Of a stretch of 64,000 nt of DNA, positions 1 through 9,714 are shown piece by piece. Each line of letters begins with the position of its first letter. Within the stretch, counting starts at the first letter, position 1. A model generated the notes under the pieces. The model saw only the letters and a program-made list of their open reading frames with translations, ran no database searches and was not told where the DNA came from. Source of the DNA: Paenibacillus nuruki (GTDB lineage Bacteria; Bacillota; Bacilli; Paenibacillales; Paenibacillaceae); the NCBI RefSeq assembly GCF_001721045.1, contig NZ_MDER01000039.1, forward strand, positions 1-64,000. Direction: 5' to 3'. Position numbers and translations under genes: made by a program.

Positions 1-345
1 AGGGTATACATATATATTTATATTAAATAAAAACATATATAGAAATTTAATCAATATATTATAATTATTAACAATATTTTAAAGTTATTTATAAGTTGTT
101 ATAAGAATTTAATGTATAAAAATTGACTATTAATTATTCATATATATGTAAAAAAGTAAATATCAAAATGATTAAAAATATATATCAAAATTGTAATATA
201 GATTTCTAAATTCTATATGTATATATTAAGGTATCGGAAACTAATATGGAGGATATTGGAGGGAGATACATATATCAAGAGCGATTAGCTGAATTTTGGA
301 AAACCTAGCTTGTAATTACGAGAATAAGGAGAAATTAGATACAAT
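1..345. other. AT-rich non-coding leader region
   Basis: This stretch is very AT-rich and contains no convincing ORF. It presumably carries the promoter of the RHS locus, but with so much A/T no -35/-10 pair stands out. An AAGGAG sequence lies near 327, about 14 bases before the ATG at 346, which is a rather long spacing. The base composition is clearly more A/T-rich than the genes downstream, as is common at the edges of polymorphic-toxin loci. Confidence 0.5.
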
Positions 346-1104
346 ATGATAAAAAATAATAAAAAAATTAATCGAAAAATAGTTAACTTATTTACTTTTT
401 CACTTTTAGCCACTTCATTGTTTATGAGTTCATCATCTTTTGCATTTGCCGATGCGAAGAAGCTATATGAATACGATGCTAATGGCAGACTTATTTCAAC
501 TACAACAACTAAAGAAAAAACAGCATTCAGTTACGATGCTAACGGAAATTTGCTTAGTAAACAGGTAACAAATGGAGATTATAGTAACATTATTAATCCT
601 TCGACCCCTGTTACTCCGACACCTGCGCCAACTCCAGTTCCAACGCCTGTACCGACACCAGCACCACCTGATCCAACACTTGTTCCACCAGCTGTACCTG
701 TTCCAGCCAAATCAGGCTTACCTATTAATTATGTTCTTGATGTAGTGGAATATAAACAAGATACTCATGTTGTAAATACTTATGGTTGGTATTTAGATCC
801 TGCTGGAATTGCGAAAGTAGATCTATATATCGACGATGTTAATGTAGGACGCGGTGTTATGGGTGGATCACGTGAAGATGTATATAAAGTATATCCAGAC
901 TATAACAACCATGTTGCTGGTTTTTACCAAAATGGTCTAACCTTCTCTACTGCTGGAACACCACATAAGAAACGTGATCGCAAAACGGATAAAAAGAAAG
1001 TAGTTCCTGGTGAATTTGATCATGTGTTACGTATTATCATTACAAACAAGCAAGGAAAACAAACGGTTATAGAAAGTATATTTGTGGTCGATTTGAACTC
1101 ATAA
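346..1104 (+). CDS. Secreted YD-repeat protein with Ig-like C-terminal domain
   Basis: The 252-residue product begins with a signal peptide (basic start, hydrophobic core about residues 13-30, AFADA cleavage region). Two YD repeats follow (YEYDANGRLIS, FSYDANGNLLS). Then comes a Pro/Thr/Val-rich spacer of about 40 residues (TPVPTPVPTPAP) and a C-terminal beta-rich domain with GWYLDPAG, VDLYIDD and REDVYKVYP. That last pattern is familiar from Ig-like domains of Paenibacillus/Bacillus surface proteins. It lies 12 bases before the large RHS gene on the same strand, so the two are probably co-transcribed. It is far shorter than a true RHS protein and may be an accessory or adhesive partner. The exact role is unknown. 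Confidence 0.75.
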   Translation: MIKNNKKINRKIVNLFTFSLLATSLFMSSSSFAFADAKKLYEYDANGRLISTTTTKEKTAFSYDANGNLLSKQVTNGDYSNIINPSTPVTPTPAPTPVPTPVPTPAPPDPTLVPPAVPVPAKSGLPINYVLDVVEYKQDTHVVNTYGWYLDPAGIAKVDLYIDDVNVGRGVMGGSREDVYKVYPDYNNHVAGFYQNGLTFSTAGTPHKKRDRKTDKKKVVPGEFDHVLRIIITNKQGKQTVIESIFVVDLNS

Positions 1105-1116
1105 GGAGCCCGGAAC

Positions 1117-4100
1117 GTGAACTATAGACAATTGAATCGTAAATTAACATTATGGATATTAAGCTTTATTTTGATTATAACGGTTGTGTATTCTCCTTCA
1201 TATGCTCATGCAGAAACGACACCTTCTTCTAGCAATGCTACCGCTCCTCCTAGTGTCATTGCACCACCCGTAGATGTCGATTTAAAAGAATGGAATGCTT
1301 CGATAAAAAATACACCGGATAGTGTGGGACAGAATACTTATGATGATGAAGATCAAGAGTTAGCTGCAATTGGCGCTAAAATTAATCAGAACTCAACACC
1401 ATCTGTTATTACATCTAAAGTACGCTTGCGTAGTGCCTCGATTAACTCGCTCAGTACAGACAACACTTCAACAACATCATCCTATATTGCACCTCTAACT
1501 CAACAGCAGGTTGAAGATATGGTAGTGGACGGCGCAGAATTAATTGATATTTATTGGGTGACTTATTTATATCAACAATCTGGTATCGATCCTATCAAAT
1601 TATGGCAAGAAAATCAGTCCGGTTCTTCATGGGAATCGATGGAAAAGAAATATGTAGCTACGCCTATGTTTACTGGAACATCTGTAACCAATGATGTGTA
1701 TACAGTGAATCCAACGACTGGAGAAACTTCACTGACTCAATCTCAACCCAAATTAAATGCTTCTTCACAAGTATCTATTGCCAGTATATCTAGTTCTTCA
1801 GATGATTTAGATGAAAAATATAATAGTGTAATGAATGATCTAATTGCCAAACAATCGATCAATCAGACCAATAAGTTACAATTTGCAGAATACGACAAAA
1901 ATAATGAAACGATTGATCCAGCATCAGGAAGTCTTTCTTGGAAAGAAAATGAAATGAGTTTTCCAGGTAGAGATGGATTAGATTTGAATCTAGGCATTAT
2001 GTACAATTCCAATGAGTCCTCACCTTATGAACGAAATAGTAATAAAAAAGGTAGAGGTTACGTAATCAAAAAAAATCATCCTCTTGAACGGTATGATCTA
2101 GGTTTAGGATGGTCATTTCAGTTCCCGTCTGTACAAATCGCTAATAATTATATGTATTATTATGACGGTCAAGGAGCTTCTTACCAAATTGATCTGTACA
2201 ACACATGGTCAGAACCAACAAAGAGCACTCATTTAGTTGACTATCAAGGTAAAGATTTACTATTTATGAGCGATGCAGGTTCTTTTAATAATGGTCAAGA
2301 TGCTTCGGCTTACTATTTAGAACATGCAGATAAAAAGCGTGAGTATTTTGCTAAAGATGGAAGATTAGTAGGAATTGTAGATCGTTATGGGAATACCATT
2401 ACTTTCCGCTATGCAGATCGTCAGGTATATAACGATAAAGTAGCTAAAGTATTTTCAACGATTACAGATAGTTTAGGAAGAACCATCGAATTTAAGTATG
2501 ATTCTAACTTGAGAAATAGCGATTTCCAGGGTGAAAACTTGGTGGCTATCGCTAGAGATGCAAACAATCAGGAAATCAAAAGAGTCACTTTTGCAAAAAG
2601 TAGAATAAATCTTCAATATAATGGTGCTAATGATGGTTATGCTCCTGTACTTTACAGCATTATCGATCCTTCCAAAGATGAGGAGTATCTTGATTATGAT
2701 GTAAAAGTAGGTCTATTCACATTCCGTTCTGGACATTATCCATTGGATACAGCAGGAGCACAAGAACCTTTTGCGTTACTCAAGCAAGTGAAATATCCAA
2801 GATTGGTAACCAATTATACGTATGAATCGACTATCCATGACATTGGTAAAAAAGGGGCTGTTAAAGACTATCGCATTGTATCCAGAGCCGATCAGCTCTA
2901 CAAACAGGTAAATGGCGATGTTCAAGCGTCAGGCGATTATAGTCATGTGGATTATAGTTATGCAGGAAGTTACAGTAATCGTAATTATGAGATTGCAGAC
3001 AAAGATTATCGTTATTCCAGCACGAGCAAAATTAAAAGTAATACAGAAAGTAATGGATTGACTCAAACGACTACATTTAGTGGCGAGAAAAAGCTAATTT
3101 CGGTAGATACCGTATCCGCAAATAATGAACATAAAACAACGACAAATTTGAGTTTTGATCCTGTATTCAGATTTAAACCAACCAAAACACAAACGACTAC
3201 TCAAGATGCCGATGGTACAACCACACGTTATAGCGAAACTGTCTATACGGATTGGGGAGATATTCAAAGTCAAACCGATGACCTTTTGGATAGTGAATTT
3301 AATAATGCGACAACCAAAAGTCAACATACAACAAGCTATACGTACGACAATACGTATAAGCAACTAGCTAGCAAATCATGGTATCAAGATGCTAACAAAT
3401 CGCTTAGCGAGAAGTATGCATATACATCAGATGGGCGTTTACAAACGTCTACGAATGCTCTAGGTGAAACGAAAGTCTATAGCTATGATGCTTCACCAGC
3501 CAATCCTCATCAGATTGCTCAAGTGACTGTATCAGAAGAAGTTGGCTATGGTTTAACTTCAAAAATAGCAACTCGTTATGGTGCAGAAACGCAGTATGCT
3601 TATCCTACCGAGCAGACCACTGTAATTACGAATACTGCTAAAGATGGTAGTAAAAATACACAGAATATTCATGTACAAACGAAATACGATATGGCGACAG
3701 GTTTACCTGTTCAACAAATCGACAGTAATGGCAAAGCGACCACGACCACGTATGATATTTTAGGTCGTCCTATTAAAGTAGTCTCTCCTTCGATTACGAA
3801 TTTGGATGGAACAGTGTATGGTGTAGAAGATCAGTATACGTATACGAATCGAGTGTCTAGTGCGGGTGCAGATAATGAAAATGCTAATATTTTGACATTA
3901 CGCGTAGATACAGCACGTCAATATACAAATACATCCAGTGGAGCAGTAACGACACTCGGTAGAGAATCTCTGTATTACGATGGTTTTGGATTCCCTCGTG
4001 TCGATGAGACATGGAATGAAAGCAATGGCTGGACACGTGCTCAATACCACTCGAATGATCAAGGTAACGCTATCTATGGGATAGACAACATGGGCAACAC

Positions 4101-6615
4101 TCAGACGGTTACTTATGACGCATGGGGACAGAGTAAAGAAGCTACAGATGCATATGGCAACCTATATGTAACGGCCAATCATCTAACACAACAAAAGATC
4201 AATCATTTTGCGATAGCTGCGGCAGATGTTGGCGCTTATCGTGCAAATTCAGACAATCGAAATATTCGTTTGAATACCGTAGAACAGTCTTACGATGCTT
4301 ATGGTAATTTGTTGAAAAATGTAACGTTCAAAGATGGAGCGGCTTCTCATAATCAACCGATTCAAGAAAGCTATACGTATGATCTGGAAGGTAATATTCT
4401 AAGCTACACCGATCCAAATGGAAATACAAATAGTAATGGAGTTACTAACACGTATAGTTATGATGCATTGAATCGACTAACGACAGTACAAGATGCTCTT
4501 AATCAGAAGAGTCGATATAACTATGATGTGAATGGACAGTTAACTCGGATTACAGCAGTAGATCCTTCAGGTAAAGAAGAAACGTTATATGCGAAAAGTT
4601 ATAACGAAATCGGAGCGATCACTAGCAAGACAGACTTATCCGGACAAACGACGAATATCAGTTATAATGCTCGTGGATTAGTGGCTCAGGAAAGTGACCG
4701 TAATGGAACAACTACTAACTATCAATATGATGAGCGTGGAGAACGTACCGTAGCGACGTTAACAGGTAAGGCAGGCAACACACTACAAACAAAAATGATC
4801 TTCGGTAGTGACGGGAACTTGCTAACCGATCGCCACGAATTGTACATGGATGGTGTTAAAACAGCAACTCAAACCAGTACGATTGATAAACAAGATCGAG
4901 TAACCAGTCTGGTATCTACAGGTTCAAATGCGTATAGCTCTCGTCTAGATGTGGCTTATGATACGTTGGATCGTGTAACTAATCAGAAGAATAGCCTAGC
5001 AGGAAGTAGTTATTTTACAAACTATGGCTATGACAAGCTTCGGTTGAGTCAAATTCAGACCAATGGAGCACAGACGCGCAATACAGCAAATGCGGCTAAT
5101 GTGAATTACGCATACACCGCTCTAGGCAAAGTTCAGTCAATTACGTTTCCAACGTTAGCAGATGGTAGTACGCTAAAAGAAAGCTTCACGTATGACCCTC
5201 TGAATCGTCTGATTCAGATGAGTAACACTAAAGGTTCTAGCAACTTATCGAGTTACAATTATGCCTATGATAATAATGGGAATATTTTAACGATCGGTGA
5301 GACTCTGAATGATGGAGCCACCAAAACTTCTACGTACACCTACGACAAGCTTAATCGCTTGATTGCAGTGAAACGCAGTGATGGAAGTACCGCTAGTTAC
5401 ACGTATGACTTACGTGGCAATCGCAAAATACTAAGTGATACGCAAGAACTTACAGCTACAAAGAGTTCGAATTACAGCTATGACTTAGATAACAAACTCA
5501 TTTCAGCGACGATTGACGATACGAAGACAACAATCGACTACTTGCCTGACGGATTACGCTCGCAAAAAACAACAGGTACAACTACTACCCAATATGGCTA
5601 TAACGGTAGCGGACAAGTAGTATCTGAAAAAGTAAGTAACGGTAACACTTCGTCTTACATCCGTGGAGATCGAGTGCTGGTGAAAAAAGATCAAACAGCA
5701 AGTAAAGACTATTATTATCTGTTTAACGGACATGGTGACGTGGTGCAGATGGTCGATACCAGTGGAAATATTGTGAACAGCTACGGATATGACGAATGGG
5801 GTAACATTGCGAAGCAACAGGAGACGGTATCTAATAGCTTCAAGTATGCAGGTGAAGCGTACGATAATGAAACAGGATTATATTATCTGAAAGCGAGATA
5901 TTATGATCCGAGTCAGGGACGGTTTTTGAATGAGGATAGTTATGAAGGGCAGATCACGAATCCTTTAAGTTTAAATGGATATACGTATGTGCATAACAAT
6001 CCTTTAATTTATACAGACCCAACGGGGCATTTAATTAGAGAATCATACAATGATGGGGCTTTGCGGAATTTACTGCAAGAGATTCGAAGTCAAGTGAAAT
6101 CAAAATCGAGTGTATTATATTCGAAGGCGAAAGCGAAAGTCACTGAAATCTATAACAACTTCGTAGATGAGAACACCTACAATTATTTGTTTGATCTAAC
6201 GACAGGTACAAGCACCTACGGAAATAGTGCAGGAAAATCAGACTGGGCAATAGAGCAGTTGGTTAGTAGTTATCAAAATTATGAACTGTCAGAGTATGTT
6301 GCGACAATGGCTATGGGAACAATAGGTAGTAATGCAAATGGTGAAATCAAAACAGGTAACAAGACACCAGGAGGTCATTCATTTAGTACACATGCTGCAG
6401 AACGGGCAAATGACAGAGGGTTCTCAGGTCAAGTAATTGATAATATAATAAACAATAATAAAAAGAGTAGAAAAAGTAAAATTGATAATAAAGGTAGGAA
6501 AACATGGGAATACAAAGATTCTCGAGGAAATAAAGTTGTAACTAATGAAAGTGGAGGAATTGTTTCGGTTCATTCCCCGGATTCGGGCGGCAATTATATT
6601 CCTAAACCTAAATAA
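1117..6615 (+). CDS. Large secreted RHS/YD-repeat polymorphic toxin
   Basis: The 1832-residue protein starts with GTG, preceded by AAGGAG at good spacing. It has a signal peptide (about 1-33, ending near SYAHA) and a long N-terminal region. Tens of YD-type repeats (e.g. YSYDALNRL, YTYDKLNRLIAV, YAYDNNGNILTI) would form the RHS shell. A canonical RHS-associated core follows (ARYYDPSQGRFLNEDSY, then YVHNNPLIYTDPTGH), ending near residue 1638. The remaining 194 residues are the variable tip. Its last ~85 residues (GGHSFSTHAAERANDRGFS, then EYKDSRGNKVV) resemble DUF4258/BECR-fold RNase toxins by the H-A-x-E-R-x-x-x-R pattern. The next gene is a plausible immunity partner. The RHS identity is firm; the toxin family is a motif-based inference. 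Confidence 0.85.
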   Translation: MNYRQLNRKLTLWILSFILIITVVYSPSYAHAETTPSSSNATAPPSVIAPPVDVDLKEWNASIKNTPDSVGQNTYDDEDQELAAIGAKINQNSTPSVITSKVRLRSASINSLSTDNTSTTSSYIAPLTQQQVEDMVVDGAELIDIYWVTYLYQQSGIDPIKLWQENQSGSSWESMEKKYVATPMFTGTSVTNDVYTVNPTTGETSLTQSQPKLNASSQVSIASISSSSDDLDEKYNSVMNDLIAKQSINQTNKLQFAEYDKNNETIDPASGSLSWKENEMSFPGRDGLDLNLGIMYNSNESSPYERNSNKKGRGYVIKKNHPLERYDLGLGWSFQFPSVQIANNYMYYYDGQGASYQIDLYNTWSEPTKSTHLVDYQGKDLLFMSDAGSFNNGQDASAYYLEHADKKREYFAKDGRLVGIVDRYGNTITFRYADRQVYNDKVAKVFSTITDSLGRTIEFKYDSNLRNSDFQGENLVAIARDANNQEIKRVTFAKSRINLQYNGANDGYAPVLYSIIDPSKDEEYLDYDVKVGLFTFRSGHYPLDTAGAQEPFALLKQVKYPRLVTNYTYESTIHDIGKKGAVKDYRIVSRADQLYKQVNGDVQASGDYSHVDYSYAGSYSNRNYEIADKDYRYSSTSKIKSNTESNGLTQTTTFSGEKKLISVDTVSANNEHKTTTNLSFDPVFRFKPTKTQTTTQDADGTTTRYSETVYTDWGDIQSQTDDLLDSEFNNATTKSQHTTSYTYDNTYKQLASKSWYQDANKSLSEKYAYTSDGRLQTSTNALGETKVYSYDASPANPHQIAQVTVSEEVGYGLTSKIATRYGAETQYAYPTEQTTVITNTAKDGSKNTQNIHVQTKYDMATGLPVQQIDSNGKATTTTYDILGRPIKVVSPSITNLDGTVYGVEDQYTYTNRVSSAGADNENANILTLRVDTARQYTNTSSGAVTTLGRESLYYDGFGFPRVDETWNESNGWTRAQYHSNDQGNAIYGIDNMGNTQTVTYDAWGQSKEATDAYGNLYVTANHLTQQKINHFAIAAADVGAYRANSDNRNIRLNTVEQSYDAYGNLLKNVTFKDGAASHNQPIQESYTYDLEGNILSYTDPNGNTNSNGVTNTYSYDALNRLTTVQDALNQKSRYNYDVNGQLTRITAVDPSGKEETLYAKSYNEIGAITSKTDLSGQTTNISYNARGLVAQESDRNGTTTNYQYDERGERTVATLTGKAGNTLQTKMIFGSDGNLLTDRHELYMDGVKTATQTSTIDKQDRVTSLVSTGSNAYSSRLDVAYDTLDRVTNQKNSLAGSSYFTNYGYDKLRLSQIQTNGAQTRNTANAANVNYAYTALGKVQSITFPTLADGSTLKESFTYDPLNRLIQMSNTKGSSNLSSYNYAYDNNGNILTIGETLNDGATKTSTYTYDKLNRLIAVKRSDGSTASYTYDLRGNRKILSDTQELTATKSSNYSYDLDNKLISATIDDTKTTIDYLPDGLRSQKTTGTTTTQYGYNGSGQVVSEKVSNGNTSSYIRGDRVLVKKDQTASKDYYYLFNGHGDVVQMVDTSGNIVNSYGYDEWGNIAKQQETVSNSFKYAGEAYDNETGLYYLKARYYDPSQGRFLNEDSYEGQITNPLSLNGYTYVHNNPLIYTDPTGHLIRESYNDGALRNLLQEIRSQVKSKSSVLYSKAKAKVTEIYNNFVDENTYNYLFDLTTGTSTYGNSAGKSDWAIEQLVSSYQNYELSEYVATMAMGTIGSNANGEIKTGNKTPGGHSFSTHAAERANDRGFSGQVIDNIINNNKKSRKSKIDNKGRKTWEYKDSRGNKVVTNESGGIVSVHSPDSGGNYIPKPK

Positions 6616-6637
6616 TAATCGGAGTTGATAAAAAGAA

Positions 6638-6967
6638 ATGAATAAGAATATATTATTAGAATTATCAAAGAATCTAAACATCGAATATGAGATAGGGATT
6701 TGGTCAGAGACAACAGACTTTCTTGAAAGGCAGGATAATATTGTAGACTTTTCTGTTGATTATGAGCAAGGTCATTTTAATATTGTGATAGAGTTAAAAG
6801 AGTTTGACTTACCTGGAGCAAAAAGTATATTTGCATCATTAGTACAATTTATAGAGTATAAATCGACATTCTATGTAAGAGAAGATAAGAAAGATTCATG
6901 TGTATACCATTTACTTTCTTCAATGGATAACAAAAAAGCGTTCTTATGCTATATAGTTATTAAATAA
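6638..6967 (+). CDS. Candidate immunity protein for the RHS toxin
   Basis: This small acidic protein of 109 residues has no signal peptide and lies 22 bases after the RHS gene, followed by a terminator. I recognise no family. Position, size, acidity (many D/E) and cytoplasmic character fit a cognate immunity protein that neutralises the RHS tip. GGAG sits about 13 bases before the ATG, a weak spacing. The A/T-rich composition matches the 3' end of the toxin gene, consistent with toxin tip and immunity gene moving as one cassette. Confidence 0.6.
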   Translation: MNKNILLELSKNLNIEYEIGIWSETTDFLERQDNIVDFSVDYEQGHFNIVIELKEFDLPGAKSIFASLVQFIEYKSTFYVREDKKDSCVYHLLSSMDNKKAFLCYIVIK

Positions 6968-6972
6968 GTTTG

Positions 6973-7008
6973 AGACCTTGAGGATTAAATTCTCAGGGTC
7001 TTTCTCTT
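6973..7008 (+). terminator. Terminator of RHS-immunity unit
   Basis: A 10-bp stem (6973-6982 with 6992-7001, one G-U pair) and a 9-base loop are followed by a pyrimidine-rich TTTCTC tail. It lies directly after the immunity gene. Beyond it, up to 7301, I see only A/T-rich sequence, presumably the promoter of the helicase gene. Confidence 0.6.
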
Positions 7009-7301
7009 GCTTCACTCAATTAGTATTATGAATTTTGAAAATAAAAATTAGAATCGATCAAAGAAGTTATGCGATTTAACTCGTGTGATGAGAAGACAGA
7101 AGAATAACTTTACTTTGAATCCTATTTTTTTATTACATAAAAAGTAAATAGATGAATTGAAGATAATTGTATCTGACCAACATGTGTCTCAAATAATGCC
7201 AGGCTTTTGGTAAAATAAACAGATTACAGTACAATAGAAATGATGCTTATTCAACAAACTCAACAACCAAAGAAACAACCAATAGAGAGAAGGTGCGGAA
7301 G

Positions 7302-9596
7302 GTGACGACCGTTATAGATATTTCAGTACGGACTTTAGTTGAATATGTATATCGGACAGGCAGTATCGAATCAGGCTTCCGCGTAGCCCAGTCGATGCAA
7401 GAAGGAACACGTATTCACAAACAGATTCAAGAAGGATACGGCGAACACGGGGAAAAAGAAGTCCATCTCAAAACCGAAATTGCTTATCATGATCTGCTTT
7501 TTCGGATCGAAGGGCGTTGCGATGGATTATGGGTGGATGAACAAGGGCTACTCACTGTGGATGAGATCAAGTCCACTTCGATTTCAGCAGAGGATATTGG
7601 AGACGGGCGAGAGGTGCACTGGGCGCAAGCACAGATGTACGGTTATATCCTCGCACGAGATCGTCATCTGGAACAGGTGAGAGTCCAATTAACGTATGTA
7701 CACAAAAGCAGTGGCAAAGAAACCAAGCTTGAACGTATACAGACCCGTGCACAACTACAACAGTTTGCTAACGATACGGTAGCTGAATATGCACCTTATG
7801 CGGAAATGATCGCCAACCACCGTCAGAAGCGTAACGATAGTATTGAGCAGTTAGCGTTTCCTTTTGCCGGTTACCGATCCGGTCAACGTAAATTTGCAGG
7901 AGCAGTCTACAAAACAATCGGTGAGAAACTGAATTTATTTGCTGAAGCACCGACAGGAACAGGTAAAACGATTTCGACGTTATTTCCAGCGATCAAATCG
8001 ATCGGAAGCGAGCAAGCAGAACGATTGATGTATGTGACTGCCAAAACGGTCACCAGAGCCAATGCCGAAGAAGCACTACAACGGATGGAAAACAGTGGCT
8101 TGAATCTACATGGAGTGACGATTACTGCCAAAGACAAAGTCTGCTTCTGTTCGGCAAATAGTACAGGCGGACGCGATAATTGCGAATATACAGAAGGTTA
8201 CTATGACCGTATTAATGGCGCTATTCTCGATATGATGAGTAATGAGACGCTAATGACCCGCACAGTGATCGAACAATATGCGCAAAAGCATCATCTATGT
8301 CCATTTGAATTATCAATTGATGCTTCGTATGCGTCAGATGCTGTGATTTGCGATTATAACTATGTATTTGATCCGAAAGTTTCATTCAAACGTTTATCCG
8401 ATGATATGCGTAAAAAAACAATTTTGTTAGTCGATGAAGCCCATAATCTGGTCGATCGTGGACGGAATATGTTTTCGGCAGCATTGAATAAGGCTGCTTT
8501 TCTGGATTTGAAAAGAGATTATAAAGACTCGGCGGAATCGTTAGCCAAAATCTCCAGTGCGATCAATGCGTACTTTATTCGGTTACGGAAGCAAGGCGAA
8601 GATGGCAAGTTGATCCAGCGACAACAAGCACCAGAAGAAATTTTCCCACTGTTAGAAGAGTTTGTGATTCGAGCTGAAGTTACCTTGCTAGAGCAAGGAG
8701 ATCAGGGAGATATCCAGTTGTTGCTGGAAACGTATTTTGCGGTGCAGGCTTTTCTACGAATTGGGCGATTGTATGATATGGAGAGTCATATGACGTATGC
8801 GGAAGTGCAGGGTAGTGATGTGCATTTACGGATGTTCTGTATTGATCCTTCGCTACAACTTCGACAGACGGCTAAAGGATATCGCTCAGTGATTCACTTC
8901 TCAGCGACATTATCTCCAATTCGGTATTACCGCGATATGTTAGGGGCAGAGGAAGACGATTATAATATTTCGATTCCATCTCCTTTTTCACGAGAACAAT
9001 TGGAGGTACAGATTGTACCGTTGTCTACACGTTATCGGGATCGGGAGCGTACACGAACAGAACTTGCGAATGTACTGGCTCAACTGATCAATAAGCGACC
9101 AGGCAATTATTTAGCTTTTTTCCCTTCTTATCAATATATGCAAGATGTGATTGATATTTTTGAGACATTAGATGTAGAAACAGATGTATTGATTCAGCAG
9201 TCTGGAATGGCAGAAGAAGAACGAGACCGTTTTCTGAATGCTTTTCAAAGTGATAATCCGCGTACCTTAACAGGGTTTGCGGTGATGGGTGGAATATTCA
9301 GTGAAGGGATTGATCTAGCGGGTGATCGCCTGACAGGTGTCATTATTGTCGGTGTAGGGCTACCACAGATTGGACCTGAACGAGAATTGATTCGTGAGCA
9401 TTTCAGTCAGGCTGGATTCAATGGATTCGATTATGCGTATGTCTATCCCGGAATGAACAAAGTCCTTCAAGCGGGAGGTCGCTTGATTCGTACCGAAGAA
9501 GATCGGGGACTATTGATGCTGGTGGATGATCGCTTTTTGCAACGTCCTTATTATCAGTTGTTACCGACAGAGTGGCGCAGTGATTCTCAGCCATAA
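7302..9596 (+). CDS. DinG/Rad3-type helicase with N-terminal Cas4-like nuclease domain
   Basis: This is a superfamily-2 DNA helicase of about 764 residues. The N-terminal ~190 residues carry a PD-(D/E)XK (RecB/Cas4-like) signature: GRCDG near residue 74 and VDEIKST near 87-92. The motor domain follows, with Walker A APTGTGKT near 216 and a VDEAHN box. Between them lie cysteines (KVCFCS, DNCEY, HLCPFE) that fit an XPD/DinG-type 4Fe-4S cluster. The C-terminal motor has GGIFSEGIDLAGDRL and QAGGRLIRTEEDRG. GTG at 7302 has AGAAGG 8 bases upstream; the in-frame GTG at 7293 overlaps that site. It likely unwinds and trims DNA repair intermediates. It is monocistronic and ends in a shared terminator. 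Confidence 0.85.
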   Translation: MTTVIDISVRTLVEYVYRTGSIESGFRVAQSMQEGTRIHKQIQEGYGEHGEKEVHLKTEIAYHDLLFRIEGRCDGLWVDEQGLLTVDEIKSTSISAEDIGDGREVHWAQAQMYGYILARDRHLEQVRVQLTYVHKSSGKETKLERIQTRAQLQQFANDTVAEYAPYAEMIANHRQKRNDSIEQLAFPFAGYRSGQRKFAGAVYKTIGEKLNLFAEAPTGTGKTISTLFPAIKSIGSEQAERLMYVTAKTVTRANAEEALQRMENSGLNLHGVTITAKDKVCFCSANSTGGRDNCEYTEGYYDRINGAILDMMSNETLMTRTVIEQYAQKHHLCPFELSIDASYASDAVICDYNYVFDPKVSFKRLSDDMRKKTILLVDEAHNLVDRGRNMFSAALNKAAFLDLKRDYKDSAESLAKISSAINAYFIRLRKQGEDGKLIQRQQAPEEIFPLLEEFVIRAEVTLLEQGDQGDIQLLLETYFAVQAFLRIGRLYDMESHMTYAEVQGSDVHLRMFCIDPSLQLRQTAKGYRSVIHFSATLSPIRYYRDMLGAEEDDYNISIPSPFSREQLEVQIVPLSTRYRDRERTRTELANVLAQLINKRPGNYLAFFPSYQYMQDVIDIFETLDVETDVLIQQSGMAEEERDRFLNAFQSDNPRTLTGFAVMGGIFSEGIDLAGDRLTGVIIVGVGLPQIGPERELIREHFSQAGFNGFDYAYVYPGMNKVLQAGGRLIRTEEDRGLLMLVDDRFLQRPYYQLLPTEWRSDSQP

Positions 9597-9639
9597 GATT
9601 TTATAAAGTGATTTATAGATATAGATCACAGATTCAAAA

Positions 9640-9681
9640 AATACCCCTGTACAGTTCATATCGCAACTGTGCAGGGGTATT
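9640..9681. terminator. Bidirectional intrinsic terminator
   Basis: A 17-bp inverted repeat (9640-9656 with 9665-9681, one G-U pair, 8-base loop) lies between the convergent helicase and SLH genes. A/T-rich flanks allow termination from either side. Confidence 0.85.
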
Positions 9682-9714
9682 CGCGTACAATTCTATAGTG
9701 TAACCCTTAAATAC

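Noticed and set aside
5554-5817. Minus-strand ORFs inside the RHS gene
   Set aside because: These are frame shadows of the repetitive YD coding sequence, without ribosome binding sites or protein-like composition.
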